Shown: positions 7,221 through 17,929, numbered from the stretch's first letter. The stretch: 49,596 nt of DNA from UBA6918 sp040754425 (GCA_040754425.1 JBFMCR010000003.1:1-49596); one strand, 5' to 3'. Notes: a model not told the origin generated them from the sequence alone. Numbers and translations are program-made.

Positions 7221-8050
7221 AAACCTCCCCTTTCCAGCAGCGCCTTCACTTCCGGCCAGGCGAACACCGGGCCGTCCTTGCAGACGAAATGTCCGCCCAG
7301 CTGGCAGTGTCCGCACAGGCCCAGGGCGCACTGCATGTTGCGCTCCAGGCTCACGTGGATGTCGGCTTCGCCCATGCCGCGCGCTTTCAGCGCTTTTGCC
7401 GCGGCCACCATCATGCCTTCGGGGCCGCAGATCATGCATGTTGCGTTGGCGGGATCGAAGCGGGCCTCGCTCACCAAGTCGATGGGGCTGCCGACGTGCC
7501 AGGGCCACAGCGCCTCGGTGGCGTTGGCGGCGATCAGCACCTGGGTGTCGGGCGCCTGCGCCCAGCGCTCGTAGGACGCGCGCCAGATAAGGTCGTGGCT
7601 GTGCTTGACGCCCTGCAGGATGACGAGGCGGCGGAAGCGCTCCCGCCGCTTCAGCACGTAGTGGATCACTGCCACCACGGGCGCGCAGCCCAGGCCGCCG
7701 GTGATGACGAAGACATCCTTGCCTTCGGCCTCTTCGAGCGGCCAGCCGCGGCCGTAAGGACCGCGCAGGCCGACTTCGTCGCCGGGCCCAAGCCGCGACA
7801 GTCCCCTGGTCACGCGGCCGACGGCGCGGATGGTGTGGGCGAAAGACGTGCGCTCTTCAGGGTCGGAGGAGATCGAGATGGGCACTTCGCCTGCGCCCGG
7901 CAGATAGACCATGTTGAACTGCCCCGGGCGGAAACGGTAACTCTCCTGCATGGTCGCGTCGTTGAAGCGCAGGCGCAGGGTGAAGATGTCGTCGGATTCC
8001 TGGATGCGTTCGACGATGCGGGCAAGCTGGGGCGCGTGCGGGGTTTTCAT
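7217..8050 (-). CDS. hydG: Group 3b hydrogenase FAD/NAD(P)-binding (gamma) subunit
   Basis: The 277-aa protein is a ferredoxin-NADP reductase-type flavoprotein. The FAD-binding barrel has R-P-G-Q-F near 41-45 and P-I-S-I-S near 57-61, the NAD(P)-binding domain has I-T-G-G-L-G-C-A-P near 116-124, and the C-terminus binds a [2Fe-2S] cluster with C241-x4-C246-x2-C249-x7-C257. This is the same plan as dihydroorotate dehydrogenase electron-transfer subunit and sulfhydrogenase gamma. It links the hydrogenase to the NAD(P) pool. Translation is coupled to hydB through a 4-nt overlap at 8047-8050 and to hydD through 7217-7220. Confidence 0.92.
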   Translation of the reverse strand: MKTPHAPQLARIVERIQESDDIFTLRLRFNDATMQESYRFRPGQFNMVYLPGAGEVPISISSDPEERTSFAHTIRAVGRVTRGLSRLGPGDEVGLRGPYGRGWPLEEAEGKDVFVITGGLGCAPVVAVIHYVLKRRERFRRLVILQGVKHSHDLIWRASYERWAQAPDTQVLIAANATEALWPWHVGSPIDLVSEARFDPANATCMICGPEGMMVAAAKALKARGMGEADIHVSLERNMQCALGLCGHCQLGGHFVCKDGPVFAWPEVKALLERGGL

Positions 8051-9138
8051 TTCAGCAGCGCGGCCGCCTCTTCGGTGATGTCGATGCCTACCGGGCACCA
8101 GGCGATGCAGCGTCCGCAGCCGACGCAGCCCGAGCGGCCGAACTGCTCGTGCCAGGTCGCCAACTTGTGGGTGAGCCACTGGCGATAGCGCTGGCTGATT
8201 TCCGGTCTGAGCTGCTTGCCGTGGATGTAGCCGTGGCGCTCGCCGAAGCACGAATCCCATTCGCGGCTGTGCAGGCTGCTGCTGCCGTCGAGTTCGGGTT
8301 GTTCGTTTTCGGCGTGACAAAAGCAGGTGGGACAGACCATGGTGCAGTTGCCGCAGGCGAGGCAGCGCTCGGCCACCTCCTGCCAGCGCGGGTGACTGAG
8401 CCGGGACATCAGCGCATCGTGCAGATTTCGGCCGGCCAGGGCGCGGATCTGGCTTTCGGCGGCATGACGGATGCCGGTCGCGGCAGCCTCGGTTTGTGCG
8501 GGCTGCGCAGCGTTCAATGACAGGGCGGCGAGTATCTGTTCGCCTTCGGCGCTGCCGGCCTCTATGACGAAGCCGTCATCGAGTTCAGTGAGGGCGAGGT
8601 CGAAGTCCGTTTTCGCCTCGGGGCCGTCGCCGGTGGACACGCAAAAACAGGTGCTGGCCGGGTGGGTGCAGTTCACTGCGACGAGCAGCATGCCCTCGCG
8701 GCGCGCGCCGTAGCGCGGATCGGGGTAGGGGCCGTGCAGGAAATGCCGGTCCTGGATGGCGAGTGCGGCGAGGTCGCAGGCCCGGACGCCGATGACGGCG
8801 AGCGGCCGCTGCGGCGTCTCGGCGGCTTTCACGGCATAGCCATCGGCCTGGCGGCTGATGCGCCAGAGCGGTTCACTGGGCGCGAATAACAGCGGTTTCA
8901 GTGCCTGCGGGCCGTTGGCCCAGGTGAAACATCGTGCGTGGCCGGCATGATGGATGCGGCTGCCGCCGGCCGTTTGTTCGAGGCTGGCGCCCCAGGGCAG
9001 GTCGGCAGACCGCCGGGTTTCCTCGTACACGATGCGCCCGTCCCTTGACTGCGGGGCGATGACGGCGTAGCCGCGGGCCGCCAGGGCATCGAGCAGGCTT
9101 TGCAGGTCGGAATGGGGCAGGAAGCGGCTTGGCGGCAT
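8047..9138 (-). CDS. hydB: Group 3b hydrogenase 4Fe-4S (beta) subunit
   Basis: The 363-aa protein has a long N-terminal domain of the sulfhydrogenase beta type and two ferredoxin-like clusters near the C-terminus: C-L-A-C-G-N-C-T-M-V-C-P from about 259 and C-V-G-C-G-R-C-I-A-W-C-P from about 338. It wires HydG to HydD. In Pyrococcus-type enzymes the beta/gamma pair carries the sulfur-reducing activity, so a polysulfide reductase function is possible but not shown. It is the first gene of the hydrogenase cluster. An extended -10 candidate (TGCTATAGT on the minus strand) ends only 10 nt before the ATG, next to a palindrome at 9146-9162, so the mRNA may be almost leaderless. Confidence 0.9.
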   Translation of the reverse strand: MPPSRFLPHSDLQSLLDALAARGYAVIAPQSRDGRIVYEETRRSADLPWGASLEQTAGGSRIHHAGHARCFTWANGPQALKPLLFAPSEPLWRISRQADGYAVKAAETPQRPLAVIGVRACDLAALAIQDRHFLHGPYPDPRYGARREGMLLVAVNCTHPASTCFCVSTGDGPEAKTDFDLALTELDDGFVIEAGSAEGEQILAALSLNAAQPAQTEAAATGIRHAAESQIRALAGRNLHDALMSRLSHPRWQEVAERCLACGNCTMVCPTCFCHAENEQPELDGSSSLHSREWDSCFGERHGYIHGKQLRPEISQRYRQWLTHKLATWHEQFGRSGCVGCGRCIAWCPVGIDITEEAAALLK

Positions 9139-9145
9139 GACTGTT

Positions 9146-9162
9146 CCAACTATAGCAGTTGG
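9146..9162 (-). promoter_or_regulatory. Palindrome and extended -10 candidate of the hydrogenase operon
   Basis: CCAACT-ATAGC-AGTTGG is a perfect 6-bp inverted repeat just upstream of hydB. Read on the minus strand it contains TGC-TATAGT, an extended -10, at 9157-9149; TTGAAT lies 19 nt further upstream (9179-9174). If used, transcription would begin 3-4 nt before the hydB ATG. The palindrome overlapping the -10 would suit a repressor. No FNR-type box was found. Confidence 0.4.
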
Positions 9163-9368
9163 CTGTTACGGATATTCAACAGACCGCCGCAGTCCCTACG
9201 GCAGGCATGGGTATGGTGCGCAAATGCCGGTTTTTCTGTGGCTGAATTCACGGTAAAATCGCCTCTTTGCAATCTGTCAGCCTCGGTCTTCCGGCGCGTT
9301 TGCCGGGAAGTGCGGTAGGCGCCTCGGCGACGCACGCAGGCCGAGAGCAAAAACCGGCTTGCGCGGTC

Positions 9369-9374
9369 TATAAT
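9369..9374 (+). promoter_or_regulatory. -10 element upstream of tig
   Basis: A perfect TATAAT lies 20 nt before the tig ATG. No convincing TTGACA-like -35 is found at 16-18 nt spacing. A second candidate, GGTAAAAT at 9252-9259, has the look of a betaproteobacterial -10 and lies farther upstream in the 256-nt gap between hydB and tig. Confidence 0.45.
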
Positions 9375-9394
9375 TTGTCATTGGAAAGTGTCTC

Positions 9395-10699
9395 ATGTCT
9401 CAAGTAGAAGTTCTTGGATCCCTCGAGCGGCGCATTGATCTCACCGTGCCTGTCGCAGCCATCGATGCCGAGGTGGAAACCCGCCTCAAGCGCCTGGCCA
9501 AGAGCGTGAAGGTCCCCGGCTTCCGGCCCGGGAAGGTGCCCATTAGCCAGGTCAGCAAGATGCATGGCATGGGGGTGAAGCAGGAAGTGCTGGGCGAATC
9601 GCTGCAGAAAAGCTTCTACAATGCCGTCGAGGCGCAGCAGATCAAGGTGGCAGGCATGCCGCGCTTCGAGCCCAAGGAAGGCCCGGCCGACGGCTCGGAG
9701 ATTCGCTTCTCCGCCACCTTCGAGATCTATCCGGAGGTCAGGTTGGGCAACCTCTCCGCCGCCAGCCTTAAGCGCCCGGTGGCGACAGTCGAAGAAGCCG
9801 ACGTCGACTCCACCCTGGAAATCCTGCGCCGTCAGCGCCGCGAGTTCGGCAAGGTCGAGCGCGCAAGCCGGCAGGACGATCTGGTCAGGTTCGATTTCCG
9901 CGGCACCCTGGACGGCCAGCCTTTCCCGGGCGGTGAGGCCGAGGATTTTTCCACCGTGATCGGCGAAGGCCGCATGCTCAAGGATTTCGAGGATAACCTC
10001 GCCGGCCTGTCTGCCGGCGAGTCGCGCGGCTTCGACATGACTTTCCCGGCCGATTATTCTGCCGCCCACCTGGCCGGCAAGACCGTGCATTTCGACGTCA
10101 CCATGAAGGAAGTCCAGGCGCCCAGCCTGCCCGAGATCGATGCCGATTTCGCCAGGGCGCTGGGCATCGCCGACGGCGATGTCGCCAAGCTGCGCGCCGA
10201 GGTCAAGGCCAACCTGGAGCGCGAGGTTAGGCGCCGCGTTGAGAGCCGCGTGAAGGAAGCCGCCATGGAAGTGCTGTTGTCCTGCGCCGAACTGGAACTT
10301 CCAAAGTCGCTTGTGGGTCTTGAAATCGACCGCCTGCGCAAGCAGATGCTCGATCAGCTCCGGTCACGCGGCGGCAACATCAAGGAAGACATGATTTCTG
10401 CCGATATATTCAGGGACCAGGCCGAGCGCCGCGTGCGACTGGGTCTGATCATCGCCGACCTCGTGCAGAAACACGACCTGGCTGCGAAACCGGAGCAGGT
10501 GAAGGCCTTGATCGACGAATACGCCCAGGGTTACGAAGACCCGCAGGAAGTCGTGAATTGGTACCTCGGGGATCCGCAGCGCCTGCAGGAGCTGGAAGCC
10601 CTGGCCTTGGAAGACAATGTGGTAGCATGGGTAGTCAGCCAGGTACAAGCCAGCGACGAGCCGGTGAAATTTGACGAATTGATGGGACGCGCCGCATGA
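9395..10699 (+). CDS. tig: Trigger factor
   Basis: The 434-aa protein is the ribosome-associated chaperone and peptidyl-prolyl isomerase. The N-terminal ribosome-binding domain contains the signature G-F-R-P-G-K-V-P near 44-51, the FKBP-like PPIase domain spans roughly 160-245 (D-L-V-R-F-D-F-R-G start), and the helical C-terminal cradle fills the rest. The length is standard. It heads the tig-clpP-clpX cluster common in proteobacteria and overlaps clpP by 4 nt (ATGA at 10696-10699), so folding and degradation functions are co-expressed. A -10 element lies 20 nt before the ATG. Confidence 0.97.
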   Translation: MSQVEVLGSLERRIDLTVPVAAIDAEVETRLKRLAKSVKVPGFRPGKVPISQVSKMHGMGVKQEVLGESLQKSFYNAVEAQQIKVAGMPRFEPKEGPADGSEIRFSATFEIYPEVRLGNLSAASLKRPVATVEEADVDSTLEILRRQRREFGKVERASRQDDLVRFDFRGTLDGQPFPGGEAEDFSTVIGEGRMLKDFEDNLAGLSAGESRGFDMTFPADYSAAHLAGKTVHFDVTMKEVQAPSLPEIDADFARALGIADGDVAKLRAEVKANLEREVRRRVESRVKEAAMEVLLSCAELELPKSLVGLEIDRLRKQMLDQLRSRGGNIKEDMISADIFRDQAERRVRLGLIIADLVQKHDLAAKPEQVKALIDEYAQGYEDPQEVVNWYLGDPQRLQELEALALEDNVVAWVVSQVQASDEPVKFDELMGRAA

Positions 10700-11334
10700 C
10701 GGTCATGAATATGAGCAATTACATCGAGCCTCAGGGATTGGGGCTCGTCCCCATGGTGATCGAGCAGAGCGGCCGCGGCGAGCGGGCGTACGACATTTAT
10801 TCGCGCCTGCTGAAGGAGCGTGTGGTTTTTCTGGTGGGGCCGGTAAACGACGCCACTGCCAACCTGATCGTCGCCCAGATGCTGTTCCTGGAATCGGAAA
10901 ACCCCGACAAGGACATCTATTTCTACATCAATTCTCCGGGCGGCTCTGTCACCGCAGGCATGGCGATCTACGATACCATGCAGTTCATCAAGCCGGACGT
11001 GTCGACGCTGTGCATCGGCCAGGCCGCCAGCATGGGCGCCTTCCTGTTGACAGCGGGCGCCAAGGGCAAGCGCTATTGCCTGCCCAACTCGCGCGTCATG
11101 ATCCATCAGCCCTTGGGCGGTTTCCAGGGCCAGGCTTCCGACATCGAGATTCATGCCAAGGAAATCCTTTATCTGAAGGAACGGCTCAACGGCATGCTGT
11201 CCAAGCACACCGGCCAGCCGATGGATGTAATCGAGCGCGATACCGATCGCGACTTCTTCATGAGCGGAGAGGAAGCGGTCAAATACGGCCTCGTCGACAA
11301 GGTTCTGGAGAACCGTGAACAGGCGGCGGCATAA
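10696..11334 (+). CDS. clpP: ATP-dependent Clp protease proteolytic subunit
   Basis: The 212-aa serine peptidase forms the tetradecameric barrel that degrades substrates fed by ClpX or ClpA. The catalytic triad is visible: S112 in Q-A-A-S-M-G-A, H137 in M-I-H-Q-P and D186 in the R-D-T-D-R-D segment, with family spacing. ATG codons at 10696, 10705 and 10711 are all possible starts; the first is chosen because it overlaps the tig stop. A short propeptide before the conserved core is usual in this family. Confidence 0.97.
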   Translation: MTVMNMSNYIEPQGLGLVPMVIEQSGRGERAYDIYSRLLKERVVFLVGPVNDATANLIVAQMLFLESENPDKDIYFYINSPGGSVTAGMAIYDTMQFIKPDVSTLCIGQAASMGAFLLTAGAKGKRYCLPNSRVMIHQPLGGFQGQASDIEIHAKEILYLKERLNGMLSKHTGQPMDVIERDTDRDFFMSGEEAVKYGLVDKVLENREQAAA

Positions 11335-11349
11335 GTGGGGGAGAACGTG

Positions 11350-12612
11350 ATGTCTGACAAGGGCGGAAGCGACAAGCTGTTGTATTGCTCCTTTTGCGGC
11401 AAGAGCCAGCACGAGGTGCGCAAGCTGATTGCAGGCCCTTCGGTTTTCATCTGCGACGAGTGCGTCGAACTCTGCAACGACATCATCCGCGAGGAAATCC
11501 AGCAGAACCAGACAGTCAAGGGTTCCGGCGATTTGCCCAGTCCGCACGAGATTCGCGACATTCTCGACCAGTACGTGATCGGCCAGGACCAGGCCAAAAA
11601 GGCGCTGTCGGTCGCCGTGTACAACCACTACAAGCGTCTGCGCTCCAGCCAGGGCAAGCAGGACGACGTCGAACTGGCCAAGAGCAACATCCTGCTCATC
11701 GGCCCCACCGGTTCGGGCAAGACCCTGCTCGCGCAAACGCTCGCGCGCCTGCTCAACGTACCCTTCGTCATCGCCGACGCCACCACGCTGACCGAGGCCG
11801 GCTACGTGGGCGAGGACGTCGAGAACATCATCCAGAAGCTTTTGCAGAAATGCGATTACGACGTGGACAAGGCCAAGCACGGCATCGTCTACATCGACGA
11901 GATCGACAAGATATCGCGCAAGGCCGACAACCCTTCGATCACCCGCGACGTGTCGGGCGAGGGTGTGCAGCAGGCGTTGCTCAAGCTGATCGAAGGCACC
12001 ACCGCCTCGGTGCCCCCGCAGGGCGGGCGCAAGCATCCCAACCAGGAATTCGTGCAGGTCGATACCACCAACATCCTGTTCATCTGCGGCGGCGCTTTCG
12101 GCGGCCTGGAAAAGGTCATACGCAACCGCTCGGAAAAGGGCGGCATCGGCTTCGGCGCCAAGGTCAAGAGCGTGGACGAGAAGAAGCGCGACATGGAGCT
12201 TTTGCACACGGTCGAGCCCGAAGATCTCATCAAATACGGCCTGATCCCGGAATTTGTCGGACGTTTGCCCGTAGTTGCCGTTCTGGACGAACTGGACGAA
12301 GCTGCCTTGGTGCAGATACTGACCGAGCCCAAGAACGCGCTCAGCAAGCAGTTTGCCAAGCTGTTCAAGATGGAAGGCGTGGAACTGGAATTCCGCGAAG
12401 GCGCGCTCAAGGCCATCGCCAAGAAGGCGCTGGACCGCCGCACCGGCGCGCGCGGCCTGCGTTCCATCATCGAGCATGCACTGCTGGACCTGATGTTCGA
12501 CCTGCCCTCGATGCAGAACGTGACCAAGGTCGTGGTGGACGAACAGATGATCAACGGCGAGGGACCACCGCTGCTGATCTATTCGGACCAGTCGGCAGCG
12601 GCGGGGTCCTGA
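11350..12612 (+). CDS. clpX: ATP-dependent Clp protease ATP-binding subunit ClpX
   Basis: The 420-aa AAA+ unfoldase has an N-terminal zinc-binding domain (C13-x2-C16 and C35-x2-C38), Walker A G-P-T-G-S-G-K-T at 118-125, Walker B Y-I-D-E-I-D near 182-187, a pore loop (G-Y-V-G), the ClpP-docking I-G-F loop in the second half and arginine finger region R-T-G-A-R-G. It recognises tagged substrates such as SmpB/tmRNA products and passes them to ClpP. The ATG at 11350 is preferred over a GTG at 11335 because a GGGGGAG ribosome-binding site precedes it at correct spacing and the family begins M-S-D-K. The gene begins 15 nt after clpP. Confidence 0.97.
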   Translation: MSDKGGSDKLLYCSFCGKSQHEVRKLIAGPSVFICDECVELCNDIIREEIQQNQTVKGSGDLPSPHEIRDILDQYVIGQDQAKKALSVAVYNHYKRLRSSQGKQDDVELAKSNILLIGPTGSGKTLLAQTLARLLNVPFVIADATTLTEAGYVGEDVENIIQKLLQKCDYDVDKAKHGIVYIDEIDKISRKADNPSITRDVSGEGVQQALLKLIEGTTASVPPQGGRKHPNQEFVQVDTTNILFICGGAFGGLEKVIRNRSEKGGIGFGAKVKSVDEKKRDMELLHTVEPEDLIKYGLIPEFVGRLPVVAVLDELDEAALVQILTEPKNALSKQFAKLFKMEGVELEFREGALKAIAKKALDRRTGARGLRSIIEHALLDLMFDLPSMQNVTKVVVDEQMINGEGPPLLIYSDQSAAAGS

Positions 12613-12735
12613 GGATGCAACGGGGGCGTCAGGGAATATTTCTCTTTCGCCCCTTGATGTTTCTGTGTTCGCCCGCAGGTCAATCATTGGAATTTTCCGC
12701 GCATGGGCGTGGAGTAACTTCGATAAGGTGCAATC

Positions 12736-15138
<2,403 letters not shown>

Positions 15139-15161
15139 GTTGTAGCGTTTTTTTGCGCGAT

Positions 15162-15192
15162 AAAAAAATCCCGCCGAACGGCGGGATTTTTT
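15162..15192 (+). terminator. Intrinsic terminator after lon
   Basis: An 11-bp perfect stem (AAAATCCCGCC / GGCGGGATTTT) with GAAC loop is flanked by an A7 run before and a T6 run after. It is 23 nt past the lon stop and separates lon from hupB. Confidence 0.9.
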
Positions 15193-15232
15193 CTTGACGT
15201 TCCGCTTTTTTCTCCATCGCCCCGAAAACCGC

Positions 15233-15262
15233 TTGACACAAGGCTTTGCGGGAAGATATAAA
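15233..15262 (+). promoter_or_regulatory. Sigma70 promoter of hupB
   Basis: A perfect -35 TTGACA (15233-15238) and -10 TATAAA (15257-15262) are separated by 18 nt. The hupB ATG lies 45 nt downstream of the -10, with an AAAGGGG ribosome-binding site. This is the clearest promoter in the window and probably also drives tRNA-Val. Confidence 0.8.
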
Positions 15263-15307
15263 CTCGAAACGGGCTTTTCCTGTGTCTGGTTTCGAAAGGG
15301 GCAACAA

Positions 15308-15580
15308 ATGAACAAATCCGAACTGATTGACGCAATTGCCGATTCCGCCGACATTTCCAAGGCTGCCGCGGGCCGTGCCCTGGATGCCACGATTGAAGCG
15401 GTGAAGAAATCTCTGAAGAAGAATGACATGGTAACCCTGGTCGGCTTCGGCACTTTCTACGTGGGCAAACGCGCCGCACGTACCGGCCGCAATCCCCGCA
15501 CTGGCGCCTCCATCAAGATCAAGGCCGCCAAGGTGCCGAAGTTTCGTGCTGGAAAGGGCCTGAAGGACGCCATCAACTGA
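15308..15580 (+). CDS. hupB: DNA-binding protein HU, beta-type
   Basis: The 90-aa nucleoid protein has the HU/IHF fold: an N-terminal helical dimerisation half (N-K-S-E-L-I-D-A-I-A) and the beta-arm signature G-F-G-T-F-Y-V through R-T-G-R-N-P-R-T-G around residues 46-65 that wraps the minor groove. Lysine- and arginine-rich composition and length match HU rather than IHF. Lon directly upstream and tRNA-Val 6 nt downstream repeat an arrangement seen in many betaproteobacteria. The start at 15308 is set by the AAAGGGG site and family N-terminus; an in-frame upstream ATG at 15194 precedes the promoter and is rejected. Confidence 0.97.
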   Translation: MNKSELIDAIADSADISKAAAGRALDATIEAVKKSLKKNDMVTLVGFGTFYVGKRAARTGRNPRTGASIKIKAAKVPKFRAGKGLKDAIN

Positions 15581-15586
15581 CTTTGC

Positions 15587-15662
15587 GGGTGCTTAGCTCA
15601 GCTGGTAGAGCGTCGCCCTTACAAGGCGAATGTCGGCGGTTCGATCCCGTCAGCACCCACCA
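15587..15662 (+). tRNA. tRNA-Val (anticodon TAC)
   Basis: The 76-nt cloverleaf has acceptor stem GGGTGCT...AGCACCC, D-arm with AGCTCAGCTGGTAGAGC, anticodon stem TCGCC/GGCGA enclosing CT-TAC-AA, T-arm GGCGGTTCGATCCCGTC and an encoded CCA. It begins 6 nt after the hupB stop codon, so it is probably released by processing from the hupB transcript. Confidence 0.97.
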
Positions 15663-15772
15663 ACAAAGCGCCGACCGCGATCTGTTCAAACAAAAGAGCC
15701 CGCAATTTTATTTGATCGAACGAATAAAGCGTTTTTTGCTCGATACTCATCCACTTTTTTCCCTCTCGTGTG

Positions 15773-15778
15773 TATAAT
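15773..15778 (+). promoter_or_regulatory. -10 element upstream of tRNA-Asp
   Basis: A perfect TATAAT lies 45 nt before tRNA-Asp in the 161-nt inter-tRNA region. A T-rich tract precedes it but no good -35 is seen. The rest of the region (15663-15772) shows nothing else recognisable. Confidence 0.4.
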
Positions 15779-15823
15779 TGCGGCCTGCGCTTGAGGGCTA
15801 ATCGGCGACAGCGCACAGAATTC

Positions 15824-15900
15824 GGAGCGGTAGTTCAGTTGGTTAGAATACCGGCCTGTCACGCCGGGGGTCGCGGGTTCGAGTCCCGTCCGCTCCGCCA
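15824..15900 (+). tRNA. tRNA-Asp (anticodon GTC)
   Basis: The 77-nt cloverleaf has acceptor GGAGCGG...CCGCTCC, anticodon stem CCGGC/GCCGG enclosing CT-GTC-AC, a canonical T-arm with GGTTCGAGTCC and an encoded CCA. It is followed within 7 nt by an intrinsic terminator. Confidence 0.97.
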
Positions 15901-15906
15901 ATGCGA

Positions 15907-15934
15907 AAAAAAGCGAACGCAAGTTCGCTTTTTT
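15907..15934 (+). terminator. Intrinsic terminator after tRNA-Asp
   Basis: A perfect stem AAAAAAGCGAAC / GTTCGCTTTTTT with a GCAA tetraloop ends in a T-run. It ends the tRNA transcript before ppiD. Confidence 0.9.
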
Positions 15935-16013
15935 CTTTTCCATGCGGCCCTGGCCGTACACTTTGCCGCAGTTTCGGGCGACAATTGCTCTTTTCGACGC
16001 TACTGAGACGCAT

Positions 16014-17909
16014 ATGCTGGAAGCCATACGCAATCGGGCCCAGGGCTGGCTGGCCAAACTCATCCTGGTACTGATCACCATTCCTTTCGCCCTGTGGGGG
16101 ATAGACGCCTATTTCAGTTCCGGCGGCGGCAACGAAATGCTCGCCGAAGTGGGCGATTCCGGCGTGACCCGGGAAGAATTTGCCCGCACCCTGAGGGACC
16201 AGGCCGAGCGCATGCGCCAGGCGCTGGGGCCGAATTTCGACCCGGCCATGACCGATTCCGCCGAGTTCCGCAGCCAGGTGCTGCAGGCGATGGCGGAAGA
16301 AGAGGCGATGCTGCTGGAGGCCAGGGCTGCCGGGCTGCAGGTGAGCGACGAGCAGATCGCCGCGATATTGCAGCAATTGCCCCTGTTCCAGGAAGACGGC
16401 AAATTCTCGCCCGAGCGCTACAAGCGCGCGCTGGCGCAGCGCGGCTACACTCCGGCCTATTTCGAAGATCTGCTGCGCCGCGACATCATGCTGGAGATCC
16501 TGCGCCAGCCGGTCACGGCAGGTGTCATGGTGCCGACGGTTTCGGCCGAACTGGTGACGAAAATCGCAGGCCAGCGCCGCGAGGTTTCATGGCACGAAAT
16601 CGAGCCCGCAGCGGTCGCGGCCCAGGTGAATGTCACCGACAAGGACATCCAGGCCTATTTCGATGCGCACAAGTCCGAGTACATGGAACCGGAAATGGTG
16701 CGCGTGGAATATGCCGTACTCTCGCTGGAGCAACTGGCCAAAACCATCCAGCCGGGTGAACGGGAAATGCAGGACTACTACGCCGCCAATATCGACAAGC
16801 TAGGCCCGCCGGAAGAGCGCAGCGCAAGCCACATCCTGATCGCCGCCGCGCAGGACGACGCCGATGCTCGCAAGCGGGCGAAAGCCAAAGCCGAAAGCCT
16901 GTTCGCCGCACTGCAGAAGGCTCCCGGATACTTTGCCGACACGGCCCGGCGCGAATCGCAGGATCCTGGCTCCGCTGCCAAAGGCGGCAGCCTCGGGCGC
17001 TTTGCCCGCGGCACGATGGTGAAGCCCTTCGAGGATGCCGTGTTTGCGATGAAGCCGGGCGAAATGCGCTTGGTGGAAACCGAGTTTGGTTTCCACATCG
17101 TTCGACTCGATGGCATTCACGCCAGCAAGCCGTCGTTCGCCTCGGTGCGGGCGCAGATCGAGGAGGAGCTGCGCCGCCAGCGTGCGCAGAAGCAGTATGC
17201 CGAAGCCGCAGAACAGTTCGGCAACATCGTCTACGAGCAGCCAGCAAGCCTCAAGCCCGCAGCCGATGCGCTCAAGCTCACGGTGCAGACTTCGGACTGG
17301 ATGCCGCGCCAGGGCCTGCAAACCGGGCCTTTCAATTCCGCCAAGCTGCTCGATGCCATATTCTCCGCCGATGCCATCAAGAGCCGCCAGAATATCGAGC
17401 CGATCGAGACCGGGCGCAACAACATGGTCGCGGCGCGCGTCATCGACCATCGTCCGGCGCGGCAGAAGCAGCTTGCGGAAGTCGCGGCGGCCATCCGTGC
17501 GCGGCTGACTGCCGAGCAGACCGCCAGCCTGGTGACGAAACAGGGCGAGGCGCGCATTGCAGAGCTGCGGCAAGGCAAGGAGCCGGCCGGACTCGACTGG
17601 ACGCCGTTTAGCCAGATCAGCCGCCAGCAGCCGGGGGATTTCGACGCCAAGGCCGTGCAGGCGATCATGCGCGCCGATGCCGGCAAGCTGCCGGCCTATG
17701 TCGGCACCGCCATGCCCGACGGCAGTTACCGCATCGTGCGCGTGACGCGCGTGATCGAAGGCGCTGCCGACGCCCCCATGCTGCGTGCCGCGGTCGACAA
17801 TGGCCTGCGCCAGGCCTATGCGCGTACCGATGCGATCGCCCTGCTCGATCTGGCCAAGGCCGCACAGAAAATCGAGATCAAGCCGGGTGCCTTGGACAGG
17901 CAGCAGTGA
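16014..17909 (+). CDS. ppiD: Peptidyl-prolyl cis-trans isomerase D / periplasmic chaperone
   Basis: The 631-aa protein has the PpiD plan: short cytoplasmic N-terminus, one membrane anchor around residues 14-33 (L-A-K-L-I-L-V-L-I-T-I-P-F-A), a SurA-like chaperone region, a parvulin PPIase domain at about 268-358 (S-A-S-H-I-L-I start, G-G-S-L-G-R-F-A-R-G and F-G-F-H-I-V-R-L-D end) and a C-terminal chaperone part. It assists folding of exported proteins at the Sec translocon. The ATG at 16014 is chosen because the family begins with M-L-E/Q-x-I-R; an in-frame ATG at 15942 would add residues overlapping the tRNA terminator surroundings. Its placement after hupB and the two tRNAs is typical. Confidence 0.94.
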   Translation: MLEAIRNRAQGWLAKLILVLITIPFALWGIDAYFSSGGGNEMLAEVGDSGVTREEFARTLRDQAERMRQALGPNFDPAMTDSAEFRSQVLQAMAEEEAMLLEARAAGLQVSDEQIAAILQQLPLFQEDGKFSPERYKRALAQRGYTPAYFEDLLRRDIMLEILRQPVTAGVMVPTVSAELVTKIAGQRREVSWHEIEPAAVAAQVNVTDKDIQAYFDAHKSEYMEPEMVRVEYAVLSLEQLAKTIQPGEREMQDYYAANIDKLGPPEERSASHILIAAAQDDADARKRAKAKAESLFAALQKAPGYFADTARRESQDPGSAAKGGSLGRFARGTMVKPFEDAVFAMKPGEMRLVETEFGFHIVRLDGIHASKPSFASVRAQIEEELRRQRAQKQYAEAAEQFGNIVYEQPASLKPAADALKLTVQTSDWMPRQGLQTGPFNSAKLLDAIFSADAIKSRQNIEPIETGRNNMVAARVIDHRPARQKQLAEVAAAIRARLTAEQTASLVTKQGEARIAELRQGKEPAGLDWTPFSQISRQQPGDFDAKAVQAIMRADAGKLPAYVGTAMPDGSYRIVRVTRVIEGAADAPMLRAAVDNGLRQAYARTDAIALLDLAKAAQKIEIKPGALDRQQ

Positions 17910-17929
17910 GCGCTGCCGTTCTTGCCGCA

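Noticed and set aside
12640..12680. Sigma32 heat-shock promoter for lon
   Set aside because: Only a CTTGATG block resembles the -35; no CCCCAT-type -10 follows at proper spacing.
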